A DNA stretch of 64,000 bases, from the NCBI GenBank assembly GCA_030145305.1, contig JAQYVX010000002.1, positions 1-64,000 of the forward strand, written 5' to 3'. The notes under the pieces are model-generated. The model was not told the origin of the DNA, made no database searches, and worked only from the letters and a program-made list of their open reading frames with translations. Of the stretch, positions 49,017-61,300 are shown piece after piece. Source of the stretch: Halarcobacter sp. Its GTDB lineage: Bacteria; Campylobacterota; Campylobacteria; Campylobacterales; Arcobacteraceae. Both the position numbers and the translations under genes were made by a program. The stretch's first letter is position 1. Each line of letters starts with the position of its first letter.

Positions 49017-50810
49017 TTATTTTACTTTTATTCTAAAATTACTAAAAATCTTAGCATAAATAGACTGAAATACGCTTTCCCAAACGCCAAGGCTTTTTTG
49101 TCTAAAAATTGTAACACTTTTATACCAAGAAGAATTAGCTCCTTTTATTTGCCATCTCCAATCAGGAACTTTTGGAACTAAAACCCAAGTAGGGATATTT
49201 AAAGCGCCACAAAGATGTACTACTGAAGTATCTGAAGAGATTACTAAATCAAGTTCTTTTATTAAAGAAGCTGTTTTGGAAAAATCACTCAAGTTGTTTG
49301 TATAATCAATTATTTTATCTTCTAAACCTAAGTCTTGAATCTCTTTTTTATCTTCTCCAATTTGTAGATTATAGACATTTATTTTATCATTATTTATAAG
49401 AGGTAAAAAGCTTTTTAGTTGTAATACTCTTTCTTCATAACTTTCTGATGTCGTTGAAGCTGACCAACATATTCCTATATTTAACTTTCCTTTTTCTTCT
49501 TTAACTTCTAATTCTTTATCTTTTGAAGCATATAAATATGGAGTTTTCACTATTAGTTCTTTTACAGAAGAAAGTCCTAAAATATAAGGCATACTCATTA
49601 TTGAAAGATGATAATCAAAGTTTGGTGTAGCTTCACTTCTATTTGTTAGAATATCAATCTCATCAATACACTTAAAAAGTTCTTTTAGTTCATCTCTACA
49701 TTTAACTACAATTTTACATTTAAATTTCTCTTTTAATAAAGGAAGAAATCTAATTAATTGAATTGAGTCCCCAAAGCCTTGTTCACTGTGAAGTAAAATA
49801 GTTTTATTTTCGACGTTTTCAACCCCTTTAAACATAGGTTTTGAGAAAATATCTTTATTATTTAGAATATGTCCAGACATTTCTTCCTTTTTAAATCTCC
49901 ATTCATACTCTTTAAAACCTTCTTTTAAATCCCCTTTTGCTAAAAGAATAGTTGCTAAATCAAAGTGAGCATTTTCAAAATTTGGATTTAATTCAATTGC
50001 TTTTTTATATGCGTCTATAGCTTTATTTGTTTGTCCCAAATATTTATATGAAGTTCCTACATTACTATAAGCATTTGAGCCATTAGGCTCTAAATCAATA
50101 GATTTTTCATGATATTTTGCAGCCTTTTTATAATCTTTTAGCTTGTTATATACATTTCCCAAATTTGTATATGCACCTGCATTTTTAGGGTTAAACTTTA
50201 TTGCTTTTTCTAAATTTTCTATTGCTTTTTCATGCATTTTAAGTTTGTTATAACAAGCCCCTATATTAGAAAAGACTTCTGTATACGAGGGATTTATATT
50301 AAAAGCTATTTTAAAAATATCTATAGCTTGTAAATATTTTTTTTGTTTATAAAGGATTACTCCAATATTATTTACTGCTTTTTCAAACTTTGGATTTACT
50401 CTAACGGCATTTTTATAAGCACTAATTGCTTTTTCATCATCATTTAGCTTTTCAAAAACCATTCCTATGTTATTATATCCATGATAATTTTTTGGATTTG
50501 CTTTTATTCCATCTGCATATACTTTTAATGCTGCTTTATAATTTTTTGTATCTTTTAAAAGATTTCCTAAATTATTATATGTCATATAATTTTTTGGATT
50601 TAAATTAATAGCTTTTATATAACAATCATAGGCTTTTTTATTTTCCCCTTGTGCTCTATAAATAACCCCTAAATTTCCTAAAGCTTCATTGTTTTTTTCA
50701 TCTAATTTTAAAATCTCTAAATAGTTTTTTTTTGAAACTTCTAAGTCATTTTTCAAATAAGACTCATAGGCTTTTTTTAATAAATTTATAATATTTTCTT
50801 TACTGCTCAC
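49017..50810 (-). CDS. TPR protein with C-terminal glycosyltransferase-like domain
   Basis: 597 residues. Residues about 15-300 hold seven or more tetratricopeptide repeats (for example EALGNLGVIYRAQGENKKA and AYTNLGNVYNKLKDYKKAA). The C-terminal part (about 320-580) has LLHSEQGFGDSIQLIRFLP, NIGICWSASTTS and VISSDTSVVHLCGALNIPTW, matching the two-Rossmann fold of GT9/GT41-type transferases often annotated as TPR glycosyltransferases. Such genes accompany giant adhesins and could add sugar to the protein before export. The start is a GTG with GGAAAG 4 bases before. Substrate unknown. Confidence 0.85.
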   Translation of the reverse strand: MSSKENIINLLKKAYESYLKNDLEVSKKNYLEILKLDEKNNEALGNLGVIYRAQGENKKAYDCYIKAINLNPKNYMTYNNLGNLLKDTKNYKAALKVYADGIKANPKNYHGYNNIGMVFEKLNDDEKAISAYKNAVRVNPKFEKAVNNIGVILYKQKKYLQAIDIFKIAFNINPSYTEVFSNIGACYNKLKMHEKAIENLEKAIKFNPKNAGAYTNLGNVYNKLKDYKKAAKYHEKSIDLEPNGSNAYSNVGTSYKYLGQTNKAIDAYKKAIELNPNFENAHFDLATILLAKGDLKEGFKEYEWRFKKEEMSGHILNNKDIFSKPMFKGVENVENKTILLHSEQGFGDSIQLIRFLPLLKEKFKCKIVVKCRDELKELFKCIDEIDILTNRSEATPNFDYHLSIMSMPYILGLSSVKELIVKTPYLYASKDKELEVKEEKGKLNIGICWSASTTSESYEERVLQLKSFLPLINNDKINVYNLQIGEDKKEIQDLGLEDKIIDYTNNLSDFSKTASLIKELDLVISSDTSVVHLCGALNIPTWVLVPKVPDWRWQIKGANSSWYKSVTIFRQKSLGVWESVFQSIYAKIFSNFRIKVK

Positions 50811-50820
50811 TTATCTTTCC

Positions 50821-51645
50821 TTATCTTCTTTCTTCACTTATTTTTCTCATTGGATGAAAACTACTGTCTTCTATTTTTTGCATTTTATCAACTTTTATTT
50901 TCGAACTTTTAGGAATACACAACATATTAACTGAAACAATATTTCCAAAAATATTATTTTGATTATTATAAAAATTTTTTGGATTATAAAGTCTTGGAAG
51001 ATGCCAATAAAGTTCATATTCTAATTCTTTTATATAATCAATTAAAGAGTGAGATTTTTCTTGTCTATCATTTTCTAAATATAATATAGGTTTAAATTTT
51101 TCTATAAGTTTTTTAGAACCTTTTAAAACTTCTTTTTCCATGCCTTCAACATCTATTTTAATAAATTTTACTTTATTAAGTTCATCTATAAATGAATCCA
51201 ATTTTTTTTGAACTACTGGCTCTCCATTTTTAAATCCATCTACACTTACTCCTCCAAAATTGCCATTTTTTAAGTAATCAAGGGGTGGAATTAGAATTGT
51301 TTTTTCTTCATTTCCTAAGGCCATTTGATATGTATATACATTTGTCATGGAATTTATAGCAATATTTGCACAAAGTGTTTGAAATACGATTCTTTGGGGC
51401 TCAAAGGCTAGAACTTTTCCTTTTTCCCCTACTTTATTTGAAAAATACTGAGTATGTGTGCCAATATTTGCACCTACTTCAATAATAGTGTCATCTTCTT
51501 GGCAAATTTGAGAAAAAAGTTCTACTTCTAATTGTGAAAATTCTCCATAATTTTCAATAGAACGCCCCACATAAATGTCATTTTTATTATATAAACAAAA
51601 TCCCTCTTTTGCTTTTACTAATTTATTAAATTTTTGTTTATTCAT
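50821..51645 (-). CDS. FkbM-family SAM-dependent methyltransferase
   Basis: 274 residues. The FkbM core is clear: DDTIIEVGANIGTHTQYF (SAM-binding motif I), GKVLAFEPQRIVFQTLCAN, and FIKIDVEGMEKEVLKGS with ILYLENDR. FkbM enzymes methylate hydroxyls of sugars or antibiotics, so a role in modifying glycans added by the neighbouring TPR-glycosyltransferase is plausible but inferred. It follows sapC with a 3-base gap and precedes the TPR gene by 10 bases. Confidence 0.9.
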   Translation of the reverse strand: MNKQKFNKLVKAKEGFCLYNKNDIYVGRSIENYGEFSQLEVELFSQICQEDDTIIEVGANIGTHTQYFSNKVGEKGKVLAFEPQRIVFQTLCANIAINSMTNVYTYQMALGNEEKTILIPPLDYLKNGNFGGVSVDGFKNGEPVVQKKLDSFIDELNKVKFIKIDVEGMEKEVLKGSKKLIEKFKPILYLENDRQEKSHSLIDYIKELEYELYWHLPRLYNPKNFYNNQNNIFGNIVSVNMLCIPKSSKIKVDKMQKIEDSSFHPMRKISEERR

Positions 51646-51648
51646 TCA

Positions 51649-52332
51649 TTATTTTCCTGATAAGACTTTTGGGAAATTTGATAAAGATTTTATATGTGCA
51701 TCTATAATACCCATCCAACCTTTTTTTGCCCAAGAAGCAATAATAGAATCTTCAATATTAACTAATTTCTTTACATCAACTATATAAAACTCTTCTAAAA
51801 AAGTTTTTTCTATATCATTATTTTTTACTTTAAAATCTTTTTTAATTAATAAATCATTCTCTTTTAATTCTTGAACAATTTTTCTTGAAATATCTCTTTG
51901 TCTATTTAATTCTCTTATTGTTTCTACTTTTGAATTTACATTTTCACTTAATTGTTTATCTTTTGTAAAAATATTTTCTTTTTTCTTTTTACTTACATAT
52001 TTTGAGTTATTATCAATTGAGATAACACTAGAAAAAGTGCCTTCTTCATTTTTAATATCTACACTTAAAAATGGGTAAGTTCTAACAAAGGCTGGTATAT
52101 ATGCATTTTCTTTATTATAAATATTTAATTCAGTTGTAATACCTGTAAAAGCTGTAAACTCACCTCTATCAAGAGAATTAATAATAACAGGACAATCGTG
52201 TGCTGCTGTCCAAATTTCAGAAAAACCTAGAGGGATTAAACCTATATTTTTTGCTACTAAAATAGTATTCACTTCGTCAAATTTAAAACCTTTTAATTTT
52301 TCTTTATCTAAAATTTCTATATTTTTGTACAT
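51649..52332 (-). CDS. SapC-family protein
   Basis: 227 residues in the SapC family, first named from the surface-layer gene cluster of Campylobacter fetus. Seen here: EIWTAAHDCPVIINSLDRGE, AYIPAFVRTYPFLSVDIKNE and a C-terminal FYIVDVKKLVNIEDSIIASW, then AKKGWMGIIDAH. The family sits beside secreted giant surface proteins; its biochemical role is not established. No signal peptide or membrane segment is visible, so it is probably cytoplasmic. The gene begins 12 bases after the adhesin stop with an AGGAGA ribosome site. Confidence 0.88.
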   Translation of the reverse strand: MYKNIEILDKEKLKGFKFDEVNTILVAKNIGLIPLGFSEIWTAAHDCPVIINSLDRGEFTAFTGITTELNIYNKENAYIPAFVRTYPFLSVDIKNEEGTFSSVISIDNNSKYVSKKKKENIFTKDKQLSENVNSKVETIRELNRQRDISRKIVQELKENDLLIKKDFKVKNNDIEKTFLEEFYIVDVKKLVNIEDSIIASWAKKGWMGIIDAHIKSLSNFPKVLSGK

Positions 52333-52344
52333 TCTTTTCTCCTG

Positions 52345-55300
52345 TTATGGTTGTATTATAATATCTAAAGTAACTTGTGTTCCATTATCATCAAGAGTAT
52401 ATGATCCACTAGTAATTGCTGACCCTGAATCTCCATATAATGTATCATCTCCTGTTCCTGTAGTTCCATTACTATCTGTGAATTTTAATTTTGAAGCATC
52501 ATCTGAATCCAAAATTAAACTCAATTTATTGCTTCCATCTGTCCAAGCTCCAATTAACTCTCCTGTTAATTCAAATTCAGCTCCAGAAGAAGCATTTAAA
52601 TCAAAATTTGTAAAATCAAGACTCTCTATATTGTCAAATGAATTGATATGTCCAAACTCTTCATCTGCTGTAATTGCATCTGAAGTTCCAGTTAAATTAA
52701 CTTTGTCTCCTGTTGTATCATTTCCTCCATTAATTATTTTAGTATCAATATTTGTAAAATCAAGAGTAAATTCATCATTCCCATCTTCTCCATTTATATT
52801 TGCTGGTTCATCACTTGTGATATTTAATTTATCATTTCCATTTGATAAATTAAGATTTTCAAAGCCATTTACCTTACTAAAGTCTAAATCTGTTTGATTT
52901 GTAAACTCATTAGTAAAGCTAATAGTGTCATCCACCCCATCACTATCTGTTAAATTCATAGTCATATTATTAAACTGGTTTGCTGAATCGAATTCTACTT
53001 CATTTGTTCCATTTGCAAAATTAATATCTTTTATAGAAGCTGAATTATCAACATTATTGAAATCAAGTGTACCTGCATTTGAATAATCAATTGTAATATC
53101 ATCATTTATATCTGTACTTGAAAGTTCTAAATCTAAATTTGTTGCAAGATCAGATTCTGATACAGTCGCAGTTACTTTTTGATTTGTAGCATTTGCTATT
53201 GTATTTACATTTACACTTGAAGTATCATCATTTATTGTTACTTCTTCATTTCCAAGTCCTGCAAAATTATCTTTATTTGTTACATAAAGTGTTTCTAAGT
53301 CTGTGAAATCACCAGTAACTTTAGTAGCATTTACTGTTATATCATTTGCAGTTTTAGCATCTAAACTATTAAGGTCTGTAGCAGTTGCTGTTGCACCATT
53401 TACAGTTAATGATATTTCATCTATTGATTTACTTGTAAGAGTACTATTTAAAGTAGCAGCATCATTAGCCGCAGCTGTTGCTGTAATTGCACCTGAGGTA
53501 TCAGCTGAAACAATATTTATATCACTTATATCTGATGTTCCACTTAGTGTTGCTGTATAATTTGCATTTGTATTTATATCTGCTGCTGCTATTGCTGCTA
53601 ACTCTGCCCCTGTTCCTGTTATGTTTGTTATACTTGTAGCATCTACGGTTATAGATGTTTTTCCATCTAAATTTAAAAGATCACTAGCACTTGCTGTTGT
53701 ACCTGTTGTAGTTAAATTAAGTTTATCAGATGCACTTGCATTATTTAAGGCAGTATTTAAACTACTTGCTGTTCCTGCTGTTACAGTAGCTGTTACATCG
53801 CCACTTGTTTTTCCTAGGATAGTGTTTACATTTGCAGCACTTTGTGTATCACTTATAGTAACTGCTTCATTTCCAAGTCCTACTATTACAGATGAAGAAT
53901 AAAGTGCGTTTAAATCACTGTAGCTATCAGTAAGACTAGTAATAGAATTGGCATTTATTGTTTCAGATGTTTTAGAACTTAAAGCTAATAAATTATCAAC
54001 TGAAGCTAAAGTTCCATCTGTAAGGGTTAAAGTCAATTTATCAGCTGTATTTGCATTTAATAAAGCTGCATTTAAAGCTGAAGCTGTTCCTGCTGTTACT
54101 ACTGCTGTTACAACTCCTGCTGTATCATTTGCTATTGTATTTACATCTGTTGCACTAGATGTATCACTTAAAGTTGTTGCATAGTTTGTATTTGTTGTAA
54201 AACTTACATCATTTACAATAGCTAAGACATCTGCTGTTGTTCCATCAAGTGTTGTTGAAGCTTGAATATCTATATTTCCAGATGTTGCTGTATTTACTAT
54301 TTTTGCATCTGCTGCGCTTAGAGTATCTGAAATAACTACATTCCAATCTCCATCAATTCCTGCGCTTGTTTTATTTGTGATTAAAGTTTTTACATCTGAT
54401 ATTGAACTACTTGTTATATTTGCAATACTTGAAGCGTCTACATTTATTGATGTTTTTGAATCAATAATATTTAAATCTCCAGCTGTTGCACTTATATCTG
54501 CTAGAATAATTGTTAAAGCATGAACTCCTCCAGAAGAAGTTAATGTTTTAAGAGTAGTTACATCTCCTTGAGTGATTGTTGCTGTTATTGTTCCTGTAGT
54601 TTGTGAGTCAATTGCAATTTGTTCTGAAACTGTTGCTTCTCCTACAGTAACTGTAACATCAACATCCACGGCTGTATCTATCCCACTAGCTTCTACTACT
54701 GTTTTAATATCTGTTGCTGTTCCTGTAATTGTATTTACATTTGTATCTGTATCAATAGCTTTAGATGTTTTTGTATCAAGTGTTATAAGTTCTGAGGCTA
54801 CGGCACTTGTATCTGTTACTGTTATATTTAAAGAATTGTTTCCATTATCATTAGTTAAATTAGCTAAAGCACTCATAGAACCGTCACTAATGTCAGCTGT
54901 TATAATACCTGTTGTTATATTATCCATTGAAACTAGCTCTAAAGCTGTCATTGGGTCACTAACCTTTGCATTTATATCTGTTGCTGTAACAACTGTTGAG
55001 GAGTTAATTACTGTTGTTATATCTGCTTTTGTTCCTACAATTTCATTTAAGGCTACGGCTGTTTCTATATTTACAGATGTTTTTGTATCAAGAGTAATAA
55101 GCTCAGAAGCTAAAGCTGTTGAATCTGTTACTGTTATGTTTAAAGCATTATTTCCATTACTATTAGTCAAATTAGCTAAATCACTCATAGCTCCATTACT
55201 AATATTAGCTGTTATTACTCCTGTTGTTTGTGCATCTATAGCTATTTCTTGGGCTACTGTTGTTGTTCCTGAATCTATATTTATATTAACATCGCTTGCT

Positions 55301-58300
55301 GTGTTAATTCCACTAGATTCTACTACTGTTTTAACATCTGCTGCTGTTCCTGTTATCGTATCTACATTTGTATTTGCATCTACTACTACTGATGTTTTTC
55401 CATCAAGAGCTTTTAAGTCAGAAGCTACGGCACTTGCTCCTGTAACTACTAAAGTCAAGGCATCATTAGCATCACTATTTGTCAAATTGTTATTTAAGTT
55501 TGCTGCTGTATCAGATGTAACTGTTGCTGTTACTACACCACTTGTATCGCCAAGCACTTTACTTACATCTATAGCACTTGAAGTATCACTTATAGTAACT
55601 GTATAATTTGCTGCTGTAGTAAAAGTAGCATTTGTATTCTCTACTATTTCTAACATTTCAGACATAGTTGCTGTTGAAATACTTATAACATTTGATAAAT
55701 CAATTGCATTAGTTGAAGCATCATTTACTGATTTTATCTCAGTACCTGTTAATGAAGTATCATTTAATTTTAAAGTACCTGTTCCTATTCCATTTTGTCC
55801 ATCAAATTGAGAATAATTTAGAGTAAGTACATTTCCACTTTCAACATCAAAAGTATCTATAAAAGTATTAATATTTACTCCACTTATATCTTTATCAATA
55901 TTCACATCAAGAGTAACAGTTCCAGTTCCTTTACTTACATTTATATTAGTAAAGTCATGGCTACTTTCGTCAGAAACAATTATTAAATTTCCTGTTCCAT
56001 TTAATGTAATATCTATATTTTTGGCAGATAAATCTTTTGCATTTAAAGTAAGACTATCATTATTTGCAACTATAATTGTGTCAAAATTTAATAATGTAAC
56101 AGAAGATAAATCAAGTTGGTCTCCGCTTAATTGTAGTGTATTATTTCCACCACCACCATCTAGTGTATCAATATTTGTTACATCAGATACGACAAAAGTA
56201 TCGTTTCCTTCTCCACTTATAATATTTTCTACTTCTTCTAAAGTATCTGTATTTCCGCCACTTGCAACAGTTGCACTTGTATTTCCACTATTTACAGTAA
56301 CTGTTGCAGCAGCTCCCATTCCTGTATAATCTGCTGTATCAATTCCTTGGGAACCATTAAAAGTGATATTATCAGTAGCATTAGTTTTTAAGGTATCATT
56401 TTGTGCTGAACCTAAGAATTTTTCAAAACCTACAAAAGTATCAGTTCCAAAACCTGTAGAAGTTCCATTATTATCACTTAGATTTATTGTAATATTATTA
56501 CTTGCATTTGCGAAACTTAAAGTATCAATTCCTGCTCCATCTCCACCTTTTAGGGTGTTATTGTAAATATCACCTTCAACTGTATCACTTCCTGTTCCCA
56601 TTTGTAAGTGTTCGATATTTTCAATAGTATCATTTCCTGATCCCGTTGCTGTTTTATTATGCAAACTTACTGTTATATCATTGCTTGTAGCTGTATAATC
56701 TAACCAATCTCCAGAATTATGGCTTCCTCCATCTATAGTATCATCACCAATTCCTGAATAAATTGTATCATCTCCTGCTCCACTGCTAAGAATATTATTC
56801 CCACTTACACCTTTTATAATATCAGCAAGATTTCCACCTGTAAGGATATTATTCATGTTATTACCAGTCAAATCATTTGAAGCAGTTAAAGAACCTATTA
56901 TTCCTTCAACATTTGTAAGGTTATCAGTAAATAAGCCATTAATATTATGATCTACGTTTGTACTATTGCCATCATTTGCTAAAGTTACAGTAATACCTAT
57001 AGAACTAGAACGATAATCAACTGTATCAATATTTATTCCTCCATCTATAATATCCCCTCCTGAACTTGCTTTAAAAAGGTCATTTCCAGAATCACCAAAT
57101 AAATTATCTATTCCAATTCCACCATCAAGATAATCATTTCCAGCTCCACCATGTAAAGAATCATTTCCAGCTAATCCATATATAGAATCATTTCCACCTT
57201 GTCCATAGATAATATTTCCTACACTTGCATCATTATCTCCTGTTAAATTATCTTCAGAAGAACTTCCTACAATATTTTCAAAACCTGAAATAGTGTCATT
57301 TCCTATATCAGTACCTGTTGAAATTGAATTTTCAAGATTTACTGTAACTCCTGATAAAGAGTTAGTATAAACTAAAGTATCAATTCCAGTTCCACCTTCT
57401 AATATATCATTTCCAGTTCCACCTTCAACAATATCATCTCCAGCTCCAGCATCAATATTATCATCTCCACCTAAGGCTTGAATATAATCATTTCCAGCTT
57501 TTCCTGTTATTGTATTATCTTTCCCATCTGCTCTAATATAATCATCTTCATCACTTCCATCAATATGCTCAATACCATAGAACTTTGTTGAGTTTCCATT
57601 AAATTCAATATTATTATCAGTTGTCATATCAACTGTTATTTCATAAGAAGAAGATTCTTCATCAGGATTTACTAAAATATTAGTATTTGTATCATTTACT
57701 GTTCCAGTTTCTGTGTTTACTAAAATTATTTTATCATCATTACTATTATCAGTGCTCTCATCTCCACCATAAATATAATCAGATTTTCCAGCTTCATTTG
57801 TAGAGATTGTAAAAGTATCTGCACAATCTTTTCCATATAAAATATTTGTAATACCATTTTGTCCAATGATAGTATCATCATTTTTTGTAGCAACAACATT
57901 TTCTATAGTTGTAATAGTTTGAGTATTATTAAAAGCATCTGTACTTGTAGAATTTTCAAGATCTACAATTATACCTTGAGTTCCATCTTTGAAAACAACT
58001 GTATCTTCAGCCGCACCACCTGAAATAGTATCAGTTCCTTCTTCATCATAAATAGTGTCATCTCCACCATCTCCTGATAAGTTGTCATCTCCAATTCCAC
58101 CTCTAATAGTATCTTTATTCTCTCCACCTCTAATAGTATCATTTCCAGCATCACCATAAAGAGTATCATCACCAGCATCACCATCTATAGTATCATTATC
58201 ATCTCCACCATAAATTATGTCAAGTCCACTTCCACCATCTATATCATCAGCTCCTGCTTGTCCATAAATAGTATCGTTTCCATCTCTTCCTGAGATATAA

Positions 58301-61300
58301 TTGTCATTTGCATCTGCACTTATAATATCTGCATAATCTGTGAGAATAAATCTTTCAATATCTGCTACTGTGCCATCTTTGTAAATATAATCAGTAAACC
58401 CTCTTCCATCAGTAACTTCATAGAAATCATAATTTCCATCAGCTAAAGTTTTAGCTCCATTTACAGCTTTTGAAACAATTGAATTACTTTCATTTGCATC
58501 ACTTGTATCTCCATCACCATTTAAATCTACATCTGTAAGAATAATTCTAGAGCCTTGATTTTCCCCAAAATGATCATCATAATTTAAGGTATCTATTCCT
58601 GATCCTCCAATAATAATATCATTTCCATAATTGGCACTAGCTTGATCATTTCCTGCCCCTAAATCATATAAGTCATCGCCTTGTCTTCCTAAAACATGGT
58701 CATTTCCATCATACATAACAAAAATATTTTGAGTATTACTTCCCCACACTGTTCTACTTGAGCCTATTTCTTTATCAATAATATTTTCTATATTATTAAT
58801 ACCATTTGAAGTAGAATTAAGGTCAATATTTACAGTATAATACTCTAAACTCAACCAATCTCCACCACCTGTATTAGTATCAGTATTAGAGCCACCATCA
58901 AGATAATCTTGCCCTGCTGAAGCAAAAATAGTATCATCTCCATCTCCTGCAAGAATAGAGTTTTTATTGCTATTTCCACCTAAAATATCATCTTGATTAC
59001 TTCCTTTAATATTTTCTATTTGAGAAATATAATCAAATTCACTATTATCATTTATATTTATAACTTTTGAATAAGTTCCATCTAAAGTATCATTTGCACT
59101 ATCATATGCTTCTGTTTGATTTAAATCTATAATTATTCCATCGCTTGAATCACTATAATCTATCCAATCTTCTTCAATATTTGAACCTGATATTGTATCT
59201 CCATATAAGATATCGCCATCAAGACCACCTGTTAAAGTATCAATTCCTTCTCCACCAAAAGCAACATCTTCTAAACCAGCTCCTGTTACAAGAGTATCAG
59301 AACCTGTTCCACCTATAAGTGTATCAACTCCACCTTCTCCGTATAGTTTATCAGCTCCACCATATCCATAGATTTTATTGGCATTATCATCACCTTTTAA
59401 AGTATCTGCATGATTTAGTGTTCCACCTATATTTTCTATATCTATAATTGCCCCAGTTTCAGTATTTCCATAACCATCATTAATTACAGTAGAAGTAGAT
59501 AAATCTACATTAACAGCAGCGCCTGTATAATAAAAGTCTATTATATCTTCGTCTTCTCCACCATCATAAGTATCTGTTCCAGCTCCACCTCTAAGAGTAT
59601 CATTTCCTTTATTTCCTAAAAGATAATCATTTCCTGCATTTCCATAAAGATTATCTGCCCCATCATTTCCAGCTATTGAGTTATTATTTTCATCTCCATA
59701 AAGTACATCATTATAAATTGTACCTTTTAAGTTTTCAATATTTGTAATTGTTGTTGTTCCTAAGCCACCTGTAACTGAACCATCATTTAATTTAGCATCA
59801 ACAGCTTGGCCTAAAGCTTCAAAACTAAGCCAATCACCTCCACCTTCTCCTAAATTATGTCCGCCACCATCAATAGTATCTCCACCATCAGTTGCAATAA
59901 TTGTATCATCACCTAAGCCTGCACTAATTTCATTAGTACCTACAGTACCTTTTATAATGTCATCATGAGTAGAACCTATTACTCTTTCTATTGAGACAAC
60001 CTCATCTTTTCCATCAAAACCATCTTGCATAACTTGATGTGTAACAGCATCATTATTTTCATCTGTTTTATCTAAGTAAACTATTACACCTTTATTAGCA
60101 TCTGCAAAATCAATGGTATCTGTAGCACTTCCACCATCAATATAATCATCTCCTGCTTGTCCTCTTATGGTATCATCTGCACTTCCACCATATAAAGAGT
60201 CATTTCCAATTCCTCCATAAATAGTATCATTTCCACCTTCTCCATACAAGGTATCATTATAATCATTTGCACCTACAGCAGTTCCATTAAATCCATAAAT
60301 TTCATCTTCTTTAGCCGAGCCTTTGATTATTTCAAAATGATCTTTAAGAGTATCTTGACTTGTAGCAATATCTATCGTACCAAAATCACCACTTGCTCCA
60401 CTTCCTAAGTTTGCAACTATTCCTGAAGAAGTTATTTGTTCATAAGTTAAAGTATCTGTATCTTCTCCACCTGTAATAATATTACTTCCATTTCCTGAAT
60501 AAACAATATCATTTCCAGCTCCAGCATCAATTGAGTCATTTCCTGCACCTTGCAGTTTATTTATTTCATCATCTCCAGCTCCACCTAAGATAGTGTCATT
60601 TCCTTCTCCACCTTGTAAGATGTCATTTCCTTCTCCACCTTCAATAGTATCAATACCAACTCCACCATAAATCTTATCATCGTCCCCTTGACCTTGGAGT
60701 AAGTTAGTACCATCTACCCCATAAATAGTATCATTTCCGTCTCCACCTTGAATGGTGTTTGCTAAACTACTTCCTCTTACTTGGTCATTTCCATTTGTTC
60801 CTATAACAATTTCAATGCCTTCTATTTTATCTACAACAGCTGTTCCTGCATTTTCATATCCATCATTATTTGCTTGTTCTAAACCTAAATCTATGATAAT
60901 TGCATTTCCATCATCATCAGTTGTAACTGTGCTATTGTTTGTATCAATGTTACTAAAATCTATAGTATCAATACCTTCTCCACCTATAAAAGTATCTTGA
61001 CCTTTTGAAGCATAGAAAGTATCATTTCCTTTGTACCCATCAAGAATATTTATTTCATTAAAGTCATCACTACCTTTAATAATATCATTGTTTTTCGTAC
61101 CAATAATATTTTCAATATGTGTTAAAGTATCTGTATTTGTTGGTGTTCCAATTTGTTTTATTTGATTAGTTCCTAATGATAAATCAGCATTTATTGCTCT
61201 TGTATCTCCAATATAACTATAATCTACTGTATCATTTCCATTATTTGTAGCAAGAGTTCCATCAAAGGTTCCTCCATAAATAATATCCCCATCAAGTCCA

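Noticed and set aside
54572-55606. 344-residue plus-strand frame and other long plus-strand frames opposite the adhesin
   Set aside because: They are antisense shadows of the repetitive adhesin coding region. Their products are valine/serine-rich repeats without family signatures, start sites or ribosome sites.
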